A DNA stretch of 50,710 bases. Source: Flavobacteriales bacterium. GTDB taxonomy: Bacteria; Bacteroidota; Bacteroidia; Flavobacteriales_D; Crocinitomicaceae. Below the pieces are notes generated by a model. The model searched no databases, was not told the DNA's origin, and worked only from the letters and a program-made list of their open reading frames with translations. Of the stretch, positions 24,460 through 33,744 are shown piece by piece. Within the stretch, counting starts at the first letter, position 1, and each line of letters starts with the position of its first letter. Where the stretch lies: NCBI GenBank assembly GCA_947474675.1, contig CANJKA010000014.1, positions 1 to 50,710 of the forward strand, given 5' to 3'. The translations under genes and the position numbers were made by a program.

Positions 24460-26889
24460 ATGTCAGAATATAACCACATTAAAATTGAAGGGTATACTCA
24501 ATCCTTTCCGTATACTACAAAAAGTAAAGTAATACCAAAAATTCGAGAAATAAGTGAGATTGAATTTCATGCTATCAAATTAAAAAATGAATTTGAACAA
24601 GCTGTTCAGCAATTTAATTCACTTAACCATGAGTTTGTTTTTTTACAGATTGATTCTGCAGTTGGTTTTGATTTAGATATTAAAAAATTTGAAACAGGAA
24701 AGAAAAAAGTTTCAACAGGTCAAATTATTGAACAAGAGGACGGAGATAAAATTCAGCGTTTAATAATGTACTTAAATAAAGAAGAAATCCAGTTGTTTCT
24801 TAAGAAAATAGAAGAATTTAAAACCGAGAGAACAGCTGGTAAAAAGAACCCTAAAAACCTACCTCTTTTTGCAAATATTGATAAAATAGAGGCTGCAACT
24901 TTAAAAAGTTTTTGGAATGATCGTATACAAGATTTTCCAAGTGATGGCGATGTAGTTTGGTGGGAAGCATGGGTAGATCGAGATGAAAATGAAGAAGAAT
25001 TAAATCCAAATTTAGTTTCTTCGTTAGCAAATCAGAATATTCAAATTGGTGATAATTTACTTCGCTTTCCAGAGCATTTTGTCTTTTTAATGAAAGGTTC
25101 TCTAGAACAATTAAAAAATAGTATTTTATATTTTGAAGGATTTTCAGAATTAAGAAAACCATTAGAAACAGCAGACTTCTTTACAAACCTATCAAGTGAA
25201 TGGCAAGAGAGTTTTTTAGACGACTTACACAACAGAATAATTAAAAATGAATCAGATATTTCTGTTTGCCTTTTAGATACTGGGATCACAAAAACAAACC
25301 AAATTTTAGAAAGTCTTGTACCTGATTTGAACATGAGTTCGCACAAACCTGAATGGGGAAATCACGATAGTATGAGGAGTGGTCATGGTACTCAAATGGC
25401 TAGTACAATTCTATTAGGTGATTTAACAGATGCTTTTCAAAACTCAAATAATATTCATATTTATCATCATCTTGAAAGTGTTAAAATTATTGATTCAAAA
25501 GATATAAATAAACCTGATTTGTATGGCTCGATTACAATAGAATCTATTTCCTCTGCGACAATAATGAATCCATACAATAAAAGAATAGTTTGCTTAGCAA
25601 TTACTTCTAACGATATAAATCACAATGGCAGACCTTCTTCTTGGTCGTCTGCAATAGATAAATTATTATATGATGAAGTTACAATAGATAAAGGGAATAC
25701 TTTAATGGTGATTTCAGGAGGTAATTTAATGTATGATGATAGGTCATTATATCCAATTTCAAATGAAGATAATTCAATCGAAGATCCTGCTCAATCATTT
25801 AATGCAATTACTATAGGTGCATATACTGAAAAAACAAAGATAGATTTTAGTCAATACCCTAATGCAGAACTACTAGCTAAATCTGGGCAACTTTCTCCGT
25901 CTTCTAAAACATCATTTAACTGGGTCACGAATGAATGGGCAAGAAAGCCAGATGTAATTTTTGAAGGTGGAAATGATGCAGTAGAAAACTCAACTGTCTT
26001 AGACATTGAATCTTTAAAGTTATTAGCCATTCAACCAGTTGATTTTAATAATAATCAATTATCGACATTTGGCGATACAAGTGCTGCTACTGCATTAGCA
26101 GCAAAATTTTTAGCTGAGTTATATTATCAATATCCGAATTATTGGCCTGAAACTATTAGAGCATTGACAATACACTCGGCTGATTGGCATGAAAATATGC
26201 TATCCAATAAACAATTAAGTGATTTTTCTAGTGTTGAGAAAAGAAAATTAACATCTATAGTAGGTTACGGAATTCCGAATCTAAAAAAAGCAAAATACAG
26301 TGCCGAAAACTCACTTTCGTTAGTCATGGAAAATGAGCTAACTCCTTTTAGATATGATAAAACAGTTAAAACAAAGGATTTCCATTTGATAGAACTTCCT
26401 TGGCCTACAGAAGCTTTATTTGAATTAGCTGAAAAAGAAGTCAAATTAACGGTAACACTTTCTTATTATATTGAACCTAATCCGGGTAATAAAAGATATG
26501 CTAAAGCCAATTCTTATAGATCATTTGGTTTGCGATTTCAATTAATTGGGCCTTTGCAATCTGATGAGAATTTTAAAGCACAAATAAGCAAGAATTTTGT
26601 TGATGAAAATTATCAAAATGAAAGTTCTGAGAAATGGGTATTAGGGAATACTGTGAGAGATAAAGGGAGTATTCATAAAGACATCTGGATTGGAAGTGCT
26701 GCAGATTTAGCGACTCGTAACAAACTAGCAATTTATCCGACAAGTGGTTGGTGGAAAGACCGTAAAAAATTATCTAGGTATAATAATGAAATAAGATATA
26801 GTCTAATTGTTTCAATTGATTCAGATAATCAGGAAGTTGATTTATATAACGAGGTATTAAATAAAATTTCTATTGATGTTGAAATATAA
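24460..26889 (+). CDS. ietS: Subtilisin-like (S8) protease of an IetAS-like pair
   Basis: 809 aa with no signal peptide, so cytoplasmic. The N-terminal 260 residues are unique. The S8 triad follows: Asp273 (VCLLDTGI), His309 (SGHGTQMAS) and Ser541 (FGDTSAATALAA), with the oxyanion-hole Asn in SGGN (422). A C-terminal domain of about 200 residues is beta-rich. The triad is intact. It is coupled to the AAA ATPase upstream, which probably senses a signal or unfolds substrates for it. Defence by protein cleavage leading to growth arrest is a reasonable hypothesis. Confidence 0.8.
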   Translation: MSEYNHIKIEGYTQSFPYTTKSKVIPKIREISEIEFHAIKLKNEFEQAVQQFNSLNHEFVFLQIDSAVGFDLDIKKFETGKKKVSTGQIIEQEDGDKIQRLIMYLNKEEIQLFLKKIEEFKTERTAGKKNPKNLPLFANIDKIEAATLKSFWNDRIQDFPSDGDVVWWEAWVDRDENEEELNPNLVSSLANQNIQIGDNLLRFPEHFVFLMKGSLEQLKNSILYFEGFSELRKPLETADFFTNLSSEWQESFLDDLHNRIIKNESDISVCLLDTGITKTNQILESLVPDLNMSSHKPEWGNHDSMRSGHGTQMASTILLGDLTDAFQNSNNIHIYHHLESVKIIDSKDINKPDLYGSITIESISSATIMNPYNKRIVCLAITSNDINHNGRPSSWSSAIDKLLYDEVTIDKGNTLMVISGGNLMYDDRSLYPISNEDNSIEDPAQSFNAITIGAYTEKTKIDFSQYPNAELLAKSGQLSPSSKTSFNWVTNEWARKPDVIFEGGNDAVENSTVLDIESLKLLAIQPVDFNNNQLSTFGDTSAATALAAKFLAELYYQYPNYWPETIRALTIHSADWHENMLSNKQLSDFSSVEKRKLTSIVGYGIPNLKKAKYSAENSLSLVMENELTPFRYDKTVKTKDFHLIELPWPTEALFELAEKEVKLTVTLSYYIEPNPGNKRYAKANSYRSFGLRFQLIGPLQSDENFKAQISKNFVDENYQNESSEKWVLGNTVRDKGSIHKDIWIGSAADLATRNKLAIYPTSGWWKDRKKLSRYNNEIRYSLIVSIDSDNQEVDLYNEVLNKISIDVEI

Positions 26890-27019
26890 TTTTACATCAA
26901 TTAAGCATTTATTTTGAGATTGAGCGAAATAAAAAATAGCGTATTAAGACTTACAAAAGAATGTGGAGGAAAATTAACAACATAGTCATTCGTATTCATT
27001 TTTTGAAGTATTCATCCCC

Positions 27020-29188
27020 TTAAAGAATTTTAACAAATATCCCAACAACCTTTAAACCAACTGTTTCTTCATCACGAAGTGTAATTGTTTCATATGGTAA
27101 TGATGATTTGGGTAGAAGCGAAATTTCTTCGTGTTTCCAACCATCTTCTGAAGTAGTTTTCTTACTACTATATTCTTTAATTGTGTAATTAGAGCCAAAA
27201 TCGAGATCTGTGTAATCTGTCATTTCCACTAAAGTAATTAATCCATTACGAGAACCTCCTATGTATTTCTCAAATAAGCAGATGGAATCACTTGGAATTA
27301 TTTTATTCATTGATTCTCCAACTACTTTACAAGCAAAATAGTTTTCACTATTTGGAAGTTTATTTTCCAGTTTCAAATATTTGATTTCATTTATTTGCTG
27401 ATTGTTTGAAAAAGAACCTGCTGCTACTTCCAAATTATAAAATGGAATAGTAAATTCATTTGGTTCATTTAAAAAATGGAATTGCTTTGTCTCCTTTAAT
27501 TCATCTTTAATTAGCAAAAATTGCATTAAATACTTTCTTAAATTTTCATTACATGCATAAAAAAAAGCTCCTTTTATTCCTCGTAGCGAGATTGTTTTAT
27601 AGATATTCAGAATATAATCTTTTAAAATGTTTTCATCTGAAATTGTATTTTTACCTGCTTTGTCTTTGTATCTATCTTTATAAATAAAGAGTTTTTTATT
27701 TTCAAAATCATAATCTAATTCAGGTCCTATGATGACGCCTACATAATTTAAATCATATCCTTGAGTAGTGTGAATGCATCCAACTTCATTAATGGCATTT
27801 TTAGAATTGACCCAATCAATTGCAACACTATTCCATCTTAACTTCGAATCTTGAATCTCAATATCATAGGCATTCTCATCTTTATTAGATACCCATAGCC
27901 ACGCATAACCAGCAACTAATCGAGAAAGACCATCAGTAGATTCTTTTTTATGGATTTCATCAATCATATTTTGAATATTATTGAATAAATAACATTCATA
28001 ATCAACAGATTGAAACTTATTTTTTAAACTTGTTTCATCAGAAAGCACATCGTGAATAAACTTCACATAATCATTTCCTCCACGGCTTCTAAATTGCGTT
28101 TTAAGTATTTCTATTCTCGTTGATGGATCATTCTCTAATTTAATGAATCTTTCACGCAAAATATCAGAAGGTTTAATTGATTGGTGTCGATCGTAAAAAA
28201 GCAATGTTTTTTTTGACTGAATTAAAAGCCAATCCAGTTCAGAAGCAGTCATTTTATCTAAACCTAAAATATTGCAAGTATCATCAAATGGTTTGTAATA
28301 TGGTCCTAGGTTTACTCGTCTTCTCAATCGATGGCCCTCATCTACAATTACTAAATCATATTTTTGCTTTCCTAAGTCAGAAGGACCTATTACCATTTTC
28401 GGTGATAAACCTTCAATGTTTCTGAACACTTTTGAAATGGTTTTTCTAAAAGAACCCATTGGAATAACCAATGCCATTTTTAAATCTCCATAATGATCTT
28501 TTACTTTTTTAACTAATTGAAATAATTCATCATCATCCTGTTCAAAATCAGCAAAGTTAAAATTGTCTAAATTCGTTTTTAGTAATTTGAAAAGGAAAAT
28601 AGCTAATATAGATTTCCCTGTACCAGCACCACCTTGAATAAGACTTATCTTTGTGCTATCATCTAATAGACAATTTAATATAAGTTTTAATCCATTAACT
28701 TGTTCTTTAGAAAGTGATTTATAGGGAGAATACTTAAACAAATCAGAATTATTTATATGCTCCAAAGAATGTCTAGCAATTCCCAATGACTTTAATTCAT
28801 CCCAAATATCTTTAAACAATTCCCAATAGACTTCTTTCTGTTGAAAATACTGATGATTTGCAATTCCTAAATTACCATTTTGTAACGAATATTGTCCGTC
28901 TGCTGCAATATAACGAATCAAATTTGCTTCTACATCCAACGTTGCAGATTTATTAAAATATTCACTAAGAATTAAATTAACAGATGATAGTTTATTTTTT
29001 TTCTCCGTTTTTGAATGAGCTTTCATTCGATTTAAGACATCAGTAGTTTCACCAACATATGCATCTTTTGATAAATCATCATTCAAAAAATAAACCAGTG
29101 GCCATGAAAGATATTCTCGATGATTTAGAATAATTTGCTGTTCCAATTCAACATCAAAATCATAGTGACTTATCGCAAATTTCTTCAT
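27020..29188 (-). CDS. GIY-YIG / DUF2075 helicase / S24 peptidase triple fusion
   Basis: 722 aa. Residues about 30-90 are a GIY-YIG nuclease-like domain (VYFLNDD, AYVGETTDVLNRMKAH, Glu87). Residues 170-555 are a DUF2075/SF1-type helicase with Walker A GGAGTGKS (186-193), Walker B VIVDEGH (Asp283, Glu284) and motif CIHTTQGYDLNYVGVIIG. Residues 580-722 are a LexA/UmuD-like S24 domain with Ser626 (CKVVGESM) and Lys671 (YTIKEY). An Ala590-Gly591 in LEVAAGSF is spaced like the LexA cleavage site. It begins on the base after the MazG stop. It is probably a DNA-targeting effector with self-cleaving control; this is inference. Confidence 0.8.
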   Translation of the reverse strand: MKKFAISHYDFDVELEQQIILNHREYLSWPLVYFLNDDLSKDAYVGETTDVLNRMKAHSKTEKKNKLSSVNLILSEYFNKSATLDVEANLIRYIAADGQYSLQNGNLGIANHQYFQQKEVYWELFKDIWDELKSLGIARHSLEHINNSDLFKYSPYKSLSKEQVNGLKLILNCLLDDSTKISLIQGGAGTGKSILAIFLFKLLKTNLDNFNFADFEQDDDELFQLVKKVKDHYGDLKMALVIPMGSFRKTISKVFRNIEGLSPKMVIGPSDLGKQKYDLVIVDEGHRLRRRVNLGPYYKPFDDTCNILGLDKMTASELDWLLIQSKKTLLFYDRHQSIKPSDILRERFIKLENDPSTRIEILKTQFRSRGGNDYVKFIHDVLSDETSLKNKFQSVDYECYLFNNIQNMIDEIHKKESTDGLSRLVAGYAWLWVSNKDENAYDIEIQDSKLRWNSVAIDWVNSKNAINEVGCIHTTQGYDLNYVGVIIGPELDYDFENKKLFIYKDRYKDKAGKNTISDENILKDYILNIYKTISLRGIKGAFFYACNENLRKYLMQFLLIKDELKETKQFHFLNEPNEFTIPFYNLEVAAGSFSNNQQINEIKYLKLENKLPNSENYFACKVVGESMNKIIPSDSICLFEKYIGGSRNGLITLVEMTDYTDLDFGSNYTIKEYSSKKTTSEDGWKHEEISLLPKSSLPYETITLRDEETVGLKVVGIFVKIL

Positions 29189-29518
29189 CTATAATTGGTC
29201 GTATTTATCAGATTTACCTTTTGATTTTTCCACAGGATACTTCTCAGCATTTTTCTTAATCTTTTCAAGAACAATATTCTCAACATTTAATTTGTATTTC
29301 TCAGCAATTAAAAACGCATAAGCAAAAACATCTGCTAGTTCTTCTTTTACTTTATCGATATTTGCATCTTCCGATTTTTTCCAAAGAAAAAGTTCTAACA
29401 ATTCATTTGCTTCAATACTTAATGCTATTGATAAATCTTTTGGATTATGAAATTGCTCCCAATCACGTTCATTTCTGAATTTTATGAGAGCTTCAGTAAT
29501 ATTTTTTATTTCACTCAT
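29189..29518 (-). CDS. MazG-like nucleotide pyrophosphohydrolase
   Basis: 109 aa, all-alpha NTP-PPase. It carries the metal-binding EANELLELF (first EExxE-like motif) and EELADVFAYAFLIAEKY (ExxxD motif), with the family's RNERDWEQFHNPKDL start. Such enzymes hydrolyse (d)NTPs to (d)NMPs and pyrophosphate. It overlaps the upstream TPR gene by 4 bases and abuts the helicase gene with zero spacing, so the three are made together. In a defence setting it might deplete nucleotides or remove modified ones. Confidence 0.9.
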   Translation of the reverse strand: MSEIKNITEALIKFRNERDWEQFHNPKDLSIALSIEANELLELFLWKKSEDANIDKVKEELADVFAYAFLIAEKYKLNVENIVLEKIKKNAEKYPVEKSKGKSDKYDQL

Positions 29519-31491
29519 TTGTTCGGTTGAAAAAGAGTTAATGCCACTTTATATTCTTCATCAAAAGGTAATTGCAATTCATTTAACATCTCTGGAATAG
29601 CAATTGCCCAACTTACATAGTAATATGCTAGTATATGATATCCTGAAAATGTTTTATCATTTATCTTACTGATTCGATAGTTTTTTTTATCCGGATTAAA
29701 ACCTTGTGTTCCTTGCATTGCAATTTCCATTGCAATTTCTTTAGTTTCTTCTTTTGAAAGTGAGTAAAAGTATTCCATTGCATCAACCATAAACATAGCA
29801 ACTGCCATGTTTAATCCAATCTCTTCTTGATTTTTTAGAAATATTTCTTGTTCTCTTTCTTTTGAAGGATCAATTGAATTAATTCCATAAGGATCATTCT
29901 CTATTGATTCTAAAATTGTATCAATATTAGAAGTATTTGAGCGATAATTATTTTCATCTATTAATTCGAATTGATTGTTTAAATCTAATTCATTTGCCCA
30001 TTTCTGAACTAATTCATATTCTTCTGATGGCTTTCTACTTACATTTTTTTTAAGGAATTGTTTATAAAACTCGTTAGCCTTATTGAGTTCATTAGCACTT
30101 GCCTTAAATTCAGTTATTAAATCTATTCCGAATAAATCTTTAAATTGTAAAGCACTAACAAGGTTTAGAATTTTACTTTTTGAAAGGACTTGCACAGGTG
30201 ACAATTCAACGATTTTATCATCTGTAACCGCATAAATACCTTCTTTTAGTAATGTAAACAATGAAAGAAATTGAAACGGTTTAATCTCTTTAAAATGATT
30301 AAATAAAAAGTCTTCAATAAATAAGTCAATCGGTGAATTAAATATTTGTCTATTCATACCTTCAAATAAGTCATTACTATATTTAGCAATATTCTCATCT
30401 GAAATCCCTATATTTTGTAATTTGATTAAATCACTTTCAATACTTTTTATAAAAGGGATTTTATGATGTTGGGTAGATACAAAAAGCAAATTAGAATCTA
30501 TTTTCCTAGCTTCCGTTGCAAGATCTAAATGAACTAGTTCGTGCATTACCAAATGTTCTACTGCTTTGTATGATGATTTATAGCGTACAATATGTTTCTC
30601 TCTGTTGTGGTTTTCAGCGAACTCAAATTTAGCTGCTGTTGGTATTTCATTATCCTCTATTATTTCAATTGATTTATTACAATCAAACTCTAATTTATAT
30701 CGATAATTACTGATTGTTTTTGATACATCTTTCGTTTCAATAATTTTCTGTGCAACTTCAATTGCATGGGAAACGGCATTTTGATAAAAGCTATCTTTTG
30801 TTTTACATACTTTGAGTGTGCTAATGGCAAAATCAAATGATTCAAAAAGTTTATCTTCAGTTTCAAAAACCAAACTTAAAGCGAAGTGAGTATTTGGATA
30901 TTCACTATCAATTTTTAAAGCTTGATTAAAATAGATTTTCGCTTCTTCGGTTTTACCTTGTTGCATCAAATTTGCACCAATGTTATTGATTGTGATATTA
31001 TCTTTTGGATTAACAGCTAATGATTGATCATAATATTTCATTGCTGTTGGAACATCATCTTTGAATTTTGCAAAAATATTCCCCATTAATAACAAAGCCC
31101 AACCATTTCTAGGATCCCATCTTAATGCATCAATTAAACAATTTATTGCTTCTTCTTGATTTCCTTCATCTGATAAGATTTGTCCCATAATTCTGTGGTA
31201 TTCAGAATTTGTTGGATTTTGCTTAATAAGATTAACAAGAATTAATTTGGCTTCGTTATATTTTCCTTGTTCACATAGAGAAACAGTCTTTCTATAATCA
31301 GCTTCTTGTGAAACAATCGTTTCTATATTGATTAAGATGTTTACATAATCATTTTGAATTATAACTTTTGGCTTGTAGGGGCCATATTCGTAATACTTTT
31401 CTAACACACTTATAATTAAGTCATTACCCTCCCCCATTAATTCTGGGAAAATAGTAAATAAGAAGTTGTCAATTTTAAGATTGATTTGCAT
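29515..31491 (-). CDS. TPR-repeat protein with HEXXH metallopeptidase-like motif
   Basis: 658 aa and cytoplasmic. After a 60-residue lead come about four to five TPRs (65-215; for example GKYNEAKLILVNLIKQNPTN, NQEEAINCLIDALRWDPRNG, KTEEAKIYFNQALKIDSEYP). A HELVH zinc-binding motif (His317, Glu318, His321) then lies in VEHLVMHELVHLDLATEARK. The C-terminal 300 residues are helical with no known domain. It is first gene of the MazG/helicase operon. A sensor or scaffold with a protease activity is plausible. A third zinc ligand was not identified with confidence. Confidence 0.72.
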   Translation of the reverse strand: MQINLKIDNFLFTIFPELMGEGNDLIISVLEKYYEYGPYKPKVIIQNDYVNILINIETIVSQEADYRKTVSLCEQGKYNEAKLILVNLIKQNPTNSEYHRIMGQILSDEGNQEEAINCLIDALRWDPRNGWALLLMGNIFAKFKDDVPTAMKYYDQSLAVNPKDNITINNIGANLMQQGKTEEAKIYFNQALKIDSEYPNTHFALSLVFETEDKLFESFDFAISTLKVCKTKDSFYQNAVSHAIEVAQKIIETKDVSKTISNYRYKLEFDCNKSIEIIEDNEIPTAAKFEFAENHNREKHIVRYKSSYKAVEHLVMHELVHLDLATEARKIDSNLLFVSTQHHKIPFIKSIESDLIKLQNIGISDENIAKYSNDLFEGMNRQIFNSPIDLFIEDFLFNHFKEIKPFQFLSLFTLLKEGIYAVTDDKIVELSPVQVLSKSKILNLVSALQFKDLFGIDLITEFKASANELNKANEFYKQFLKKNVSRKPSEEYELVQKWANELDLNNQFELIDENNYRSNTSNIDTILESIENDPYGINSIDPSKEREQEIFLKNQEEIGLNMAVAMFMVDAMEYFYSLSKEETKEIAMEIAMQGTQGFNPDKKNYRISKINDKTFSGYHILAYYYVSWAIAIPEMLNELQLPFDEEYKVALTLFQPNK

Positions 31492-31633
31492 TGAAAATTA
31501 TTTAAGAAAATATGTATTTTATACCTTACAAATATAAGGAAAGAAACTATTTGATGCAATTTGATATGGAGTTATATCAAAATCTATTAAATTTATACAC
31601 TAATATTAAAATTTTAATTAAAATCAATCTGTT

Positions 31634-32338
31634 TTGAAAGTTGTAACTTGGAATTGTAATGGAGCATTAAGAAATAAGTTTCAAACTATTTCAAAATTAG
31701 ATGCTGATATTTATGTTATCCAAGAATGTGAAAATCCAACATTGACAAATAATGATGACTACAAGAAATGGAGTAATAACCATATTTGGATAGGTGATAA
31801 TAAAAATAAGGGATTAGGTATTTTTGCTAAAAATGATATAATTCTTGAAAAATTGAAATGGGAAAACCAATTTAATGCATTGGATGTGAAATACTTCCTA
31901 CCTTGTTTAATTAATAATGAATTCAAAATCGTTGGAGTTTGGAATCATAAAAACAACTCTTCTTCTTTTGCTTACATTGGTCAATTTTGGAAATATTTGC
32001 AAGTAAACAAAATTCATTTCGATTCAAAAACTCTTATTGTAGGCGATTTCAATAGTAATTCAATTTGGGATCAAAATGATAGATGGTGGAATCATACTGA
32101 CGTAGTCAACGAACTTTCTGAAATAACACTAGAAAGTTTATATCATTTAAAAATGAATCATTTACAAGGCGAAGAATTGAACCACACTTACTTTCAATAT
32201 AGACATGAATCTAAGAAGTATCATATCGATTATATTTTTGGGAATTTAAAATTTGTTGAGAATTATGAAATTAAAATCCTTGACTTTAATGACTGGAAAG
32301 AATTTAGTGATCACGTTCCAATTATACTTGAATTTTAA
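31634..32338 (+). CDS. Endonuclease/exonuclease/phosphatase (EEP) family enzyme
   Basis: 234 aa, TTG start at 31634, directly before VVTWNCNG. The EEP signatures are complete: TWNCNGALRNK (Asn), IQECE (metal-binding Glu), VGDFNSNS (Asp, Asn), HIDYIFGN and SDHVPI (catalytic Asp-His). It is short, with no extra domain. Family members cleave DNA, RNA or phosphoesters such as 2'-phosphates. Its stop codon abuts the HNH gene's ATG, which in turn overlaps the HIT gene, forming a coupled trio divergent from the MazG operon. Confidence 0.88.
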   Translation: MKVVTWNCNGALRNKFQTISKLDADIYVIQECENPTLTNNDDYKKWSNNHIWIGDNKNKGLGIFAKNDIILEKLKWENQFNALDVKYFLPCLINNEFKIVGVWNHKNNSSSFAYIGQFWKYLQVNKIHFDSKTLIVGDFNSNSIWDQNDRWWNHTDVVNELSEITLESLYHLKMNHLQGEELNHTYFQYRHESKKYHIDYIFGNLKFVENYEIKILDFNDWKEFSDHVPIILEF

Positions 32339-33364
32339 ATGAAACCAATTATAAAGTCATATTACAACGATACAAAAGATCCCTTATTAGCATTAAGAAC
32401 GATCATTCTTTTTGGTAATAATGTTTCAACATACAAATTCGCATTAACAAGTGCTATTTTAAAACAATCCTCAAAATCAGAAATTAAGTATTCAGAATTG
32501 AGAGATGACTTTATAAAAGAATTGTACACACATTATATAATTTGTCCGGATCAATGGATAGCTGGCAAAAACTCCTTAACCGAAGCATTTGACGAATACC
32601 AACTTGATGAAAATTGGGAGAAGTTAATTAAAATAGCCGAAAAGAATATTTACAACAATGTGTTTGATGCTTTTCATAATGTAGGTGGCTCAACAATCAA
32701 ACAACAAGATATATTATTTGAAAAAGATAGTCTAAATAAACAATTGATTTTAACCGACAATCTAAATCTAATACTTGAAAACAAAGAATTTGTCAAAACG
32801 ATTGCTGATGAAAATCAAAGTAGATGGAACATTGTTGAAGAAGCTTGGAAAAATAAACTTTCACCCAATCTTTTAGAATTTGTAGATGGGGAATTTTATT
32901 CAGTCACGTCATCCGCAGGAGAAAGAGTAAACCTTAGAAGTGCAGTAAATATCCTGATGCCTTATCAAAAAGACAATTGTTTTTATTGCAATAAAAAAAT
33001 GAAAACAACTAGTTCTAAAGATGAAGATGATTTTCCAGATGTAGATCATTTTGTACCCTTATCCTTCATCTCAAGAATTGAATTATTGGGTGCAAATGCA
33101 AATGGAGTTTGGAATTTAGTAATTGCTTGTAAAGAATGTAATAGAGGAACTTCTGGTAAATTTCAAGCACCAGCAGATAAACAATATTTTGAAAAGTTAC
33201 TTTACAGGAATCTATTATTTACTGAAGAACATAAACATTCATTGAAAAATTCAGTCTTAATAAGCTTAGGAGTTAAAAACGCTGCTGAATTAACTTCAAA
33301 AATGAATCTATTTTATAAAGCAACAGATATTATTAACGGTTGGAAACCAAAAACAATTTACTAA
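32339..33364 (+). CDS. HNH endonuclease-domain protein
   Basis: 341 aa. The first 200 residues are an unrecognised helical region. The C-terminal part carries a zinc-binding HNH domain: NCFYCNKKM, then DDFPDVDHFVPLSF with the catalytic Asp-His, then NGVWNLVIACKECNRG with the Asn and second zinc pair. It starts immediately after the EEP stop and ends in a TAATG overlap with the HIT gene. Such a fixed order with two nucleases and a nucleotide hydrolase suggests one functional system. Confidence 0.88.
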   Translation: MKPIIKSYYNDTKDPLLALRTIILFGNNVSTYKFALTSAILKQSSKSEIKYSELRDDFIKELYTHYIICPDQWIAGKNSLTEAFDEYQLDENWEKLIKIAEKNIYNNVFDAFHNVGGSTIKQQDILFEKDSLNKQLILTDNLNLILENKEFVKTIADENQSRWNIVEEAWKNKLSPNLLEFVDGEFYSVTSSAGERVNLRSAVNILMPYQKDNCFYCNKKMKTTSSKDEDDFPDVDHFVPLSFISRIELLGANANGVWNLVIACKECNRGTSGKFQAPADKQYFEKLLYRNLLFTEEHKHSLKNSVLISLGVKNAAELTSKMNLFYKATDIINGWKPKTIY

Positions 33365-33729
33365 TGGAAAGTTTTTTAGAATTGCCAAAAGAAATTAGAA
33401 TTTATGAAAATGATTTTTTCTTTATCATAAGGGATAAATTTCCAGTTTCACCAGGTCATTCTTTGATAATAAGTAAAGATCATAAAACAGATTATTTTAC
33501 CCTTACAGAGTTTGAAAGAAAAAATCTAGATGATGTTATTTTAAAGGCAAAAGAATTAATAGAAAATGAATACAAGCCTGATGGATATAACATTGGAATG
33601 AATTGTGGGGAAGTTGCAGGTCAAACAGTCTTTCATTTTCATTGCCATTTGATTCCAAGATATATTGGTGACATGAAGTCTCCAGAAGGAGGTGTTAGAC
33701 ATTGTGTTGAGGGGAAAGGTTATTATTGA
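33364..33729 (+). CDS. HIT-family hydrolase/transferase
   Basis: 121 aa from the ATG at 33364, which overlaps the HNH stop (TAATG). A start 24 bases earlier is open but less likely. The histidine triad is HFHCHLIPR, with the upstream FPVSPGHSLIISKDH segment and a YNIGMNCGEVAGQTV strand. HIT enzymes split nucleoside-monophosphate esters or amidates, for example AMP-lysine or ApppA. In this operon it could remove an adenylate from, or add one to, a nucleic acid end or a protein made by its partners. Confidence 0.9.
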   Translation: MESFLELPKEIRIYENDFFFIIRDKFPVSPGHSLIISKDHKTDYFTLTEFERKNLDDVILKAKELIENEYKPDGYNIGMNCGEVAGQTVFHFHCHLIPRYIGDMKSPEGGVRHCVEGKGYY

Positions 33730-33744
33730 ATCTACAGTAAACAT

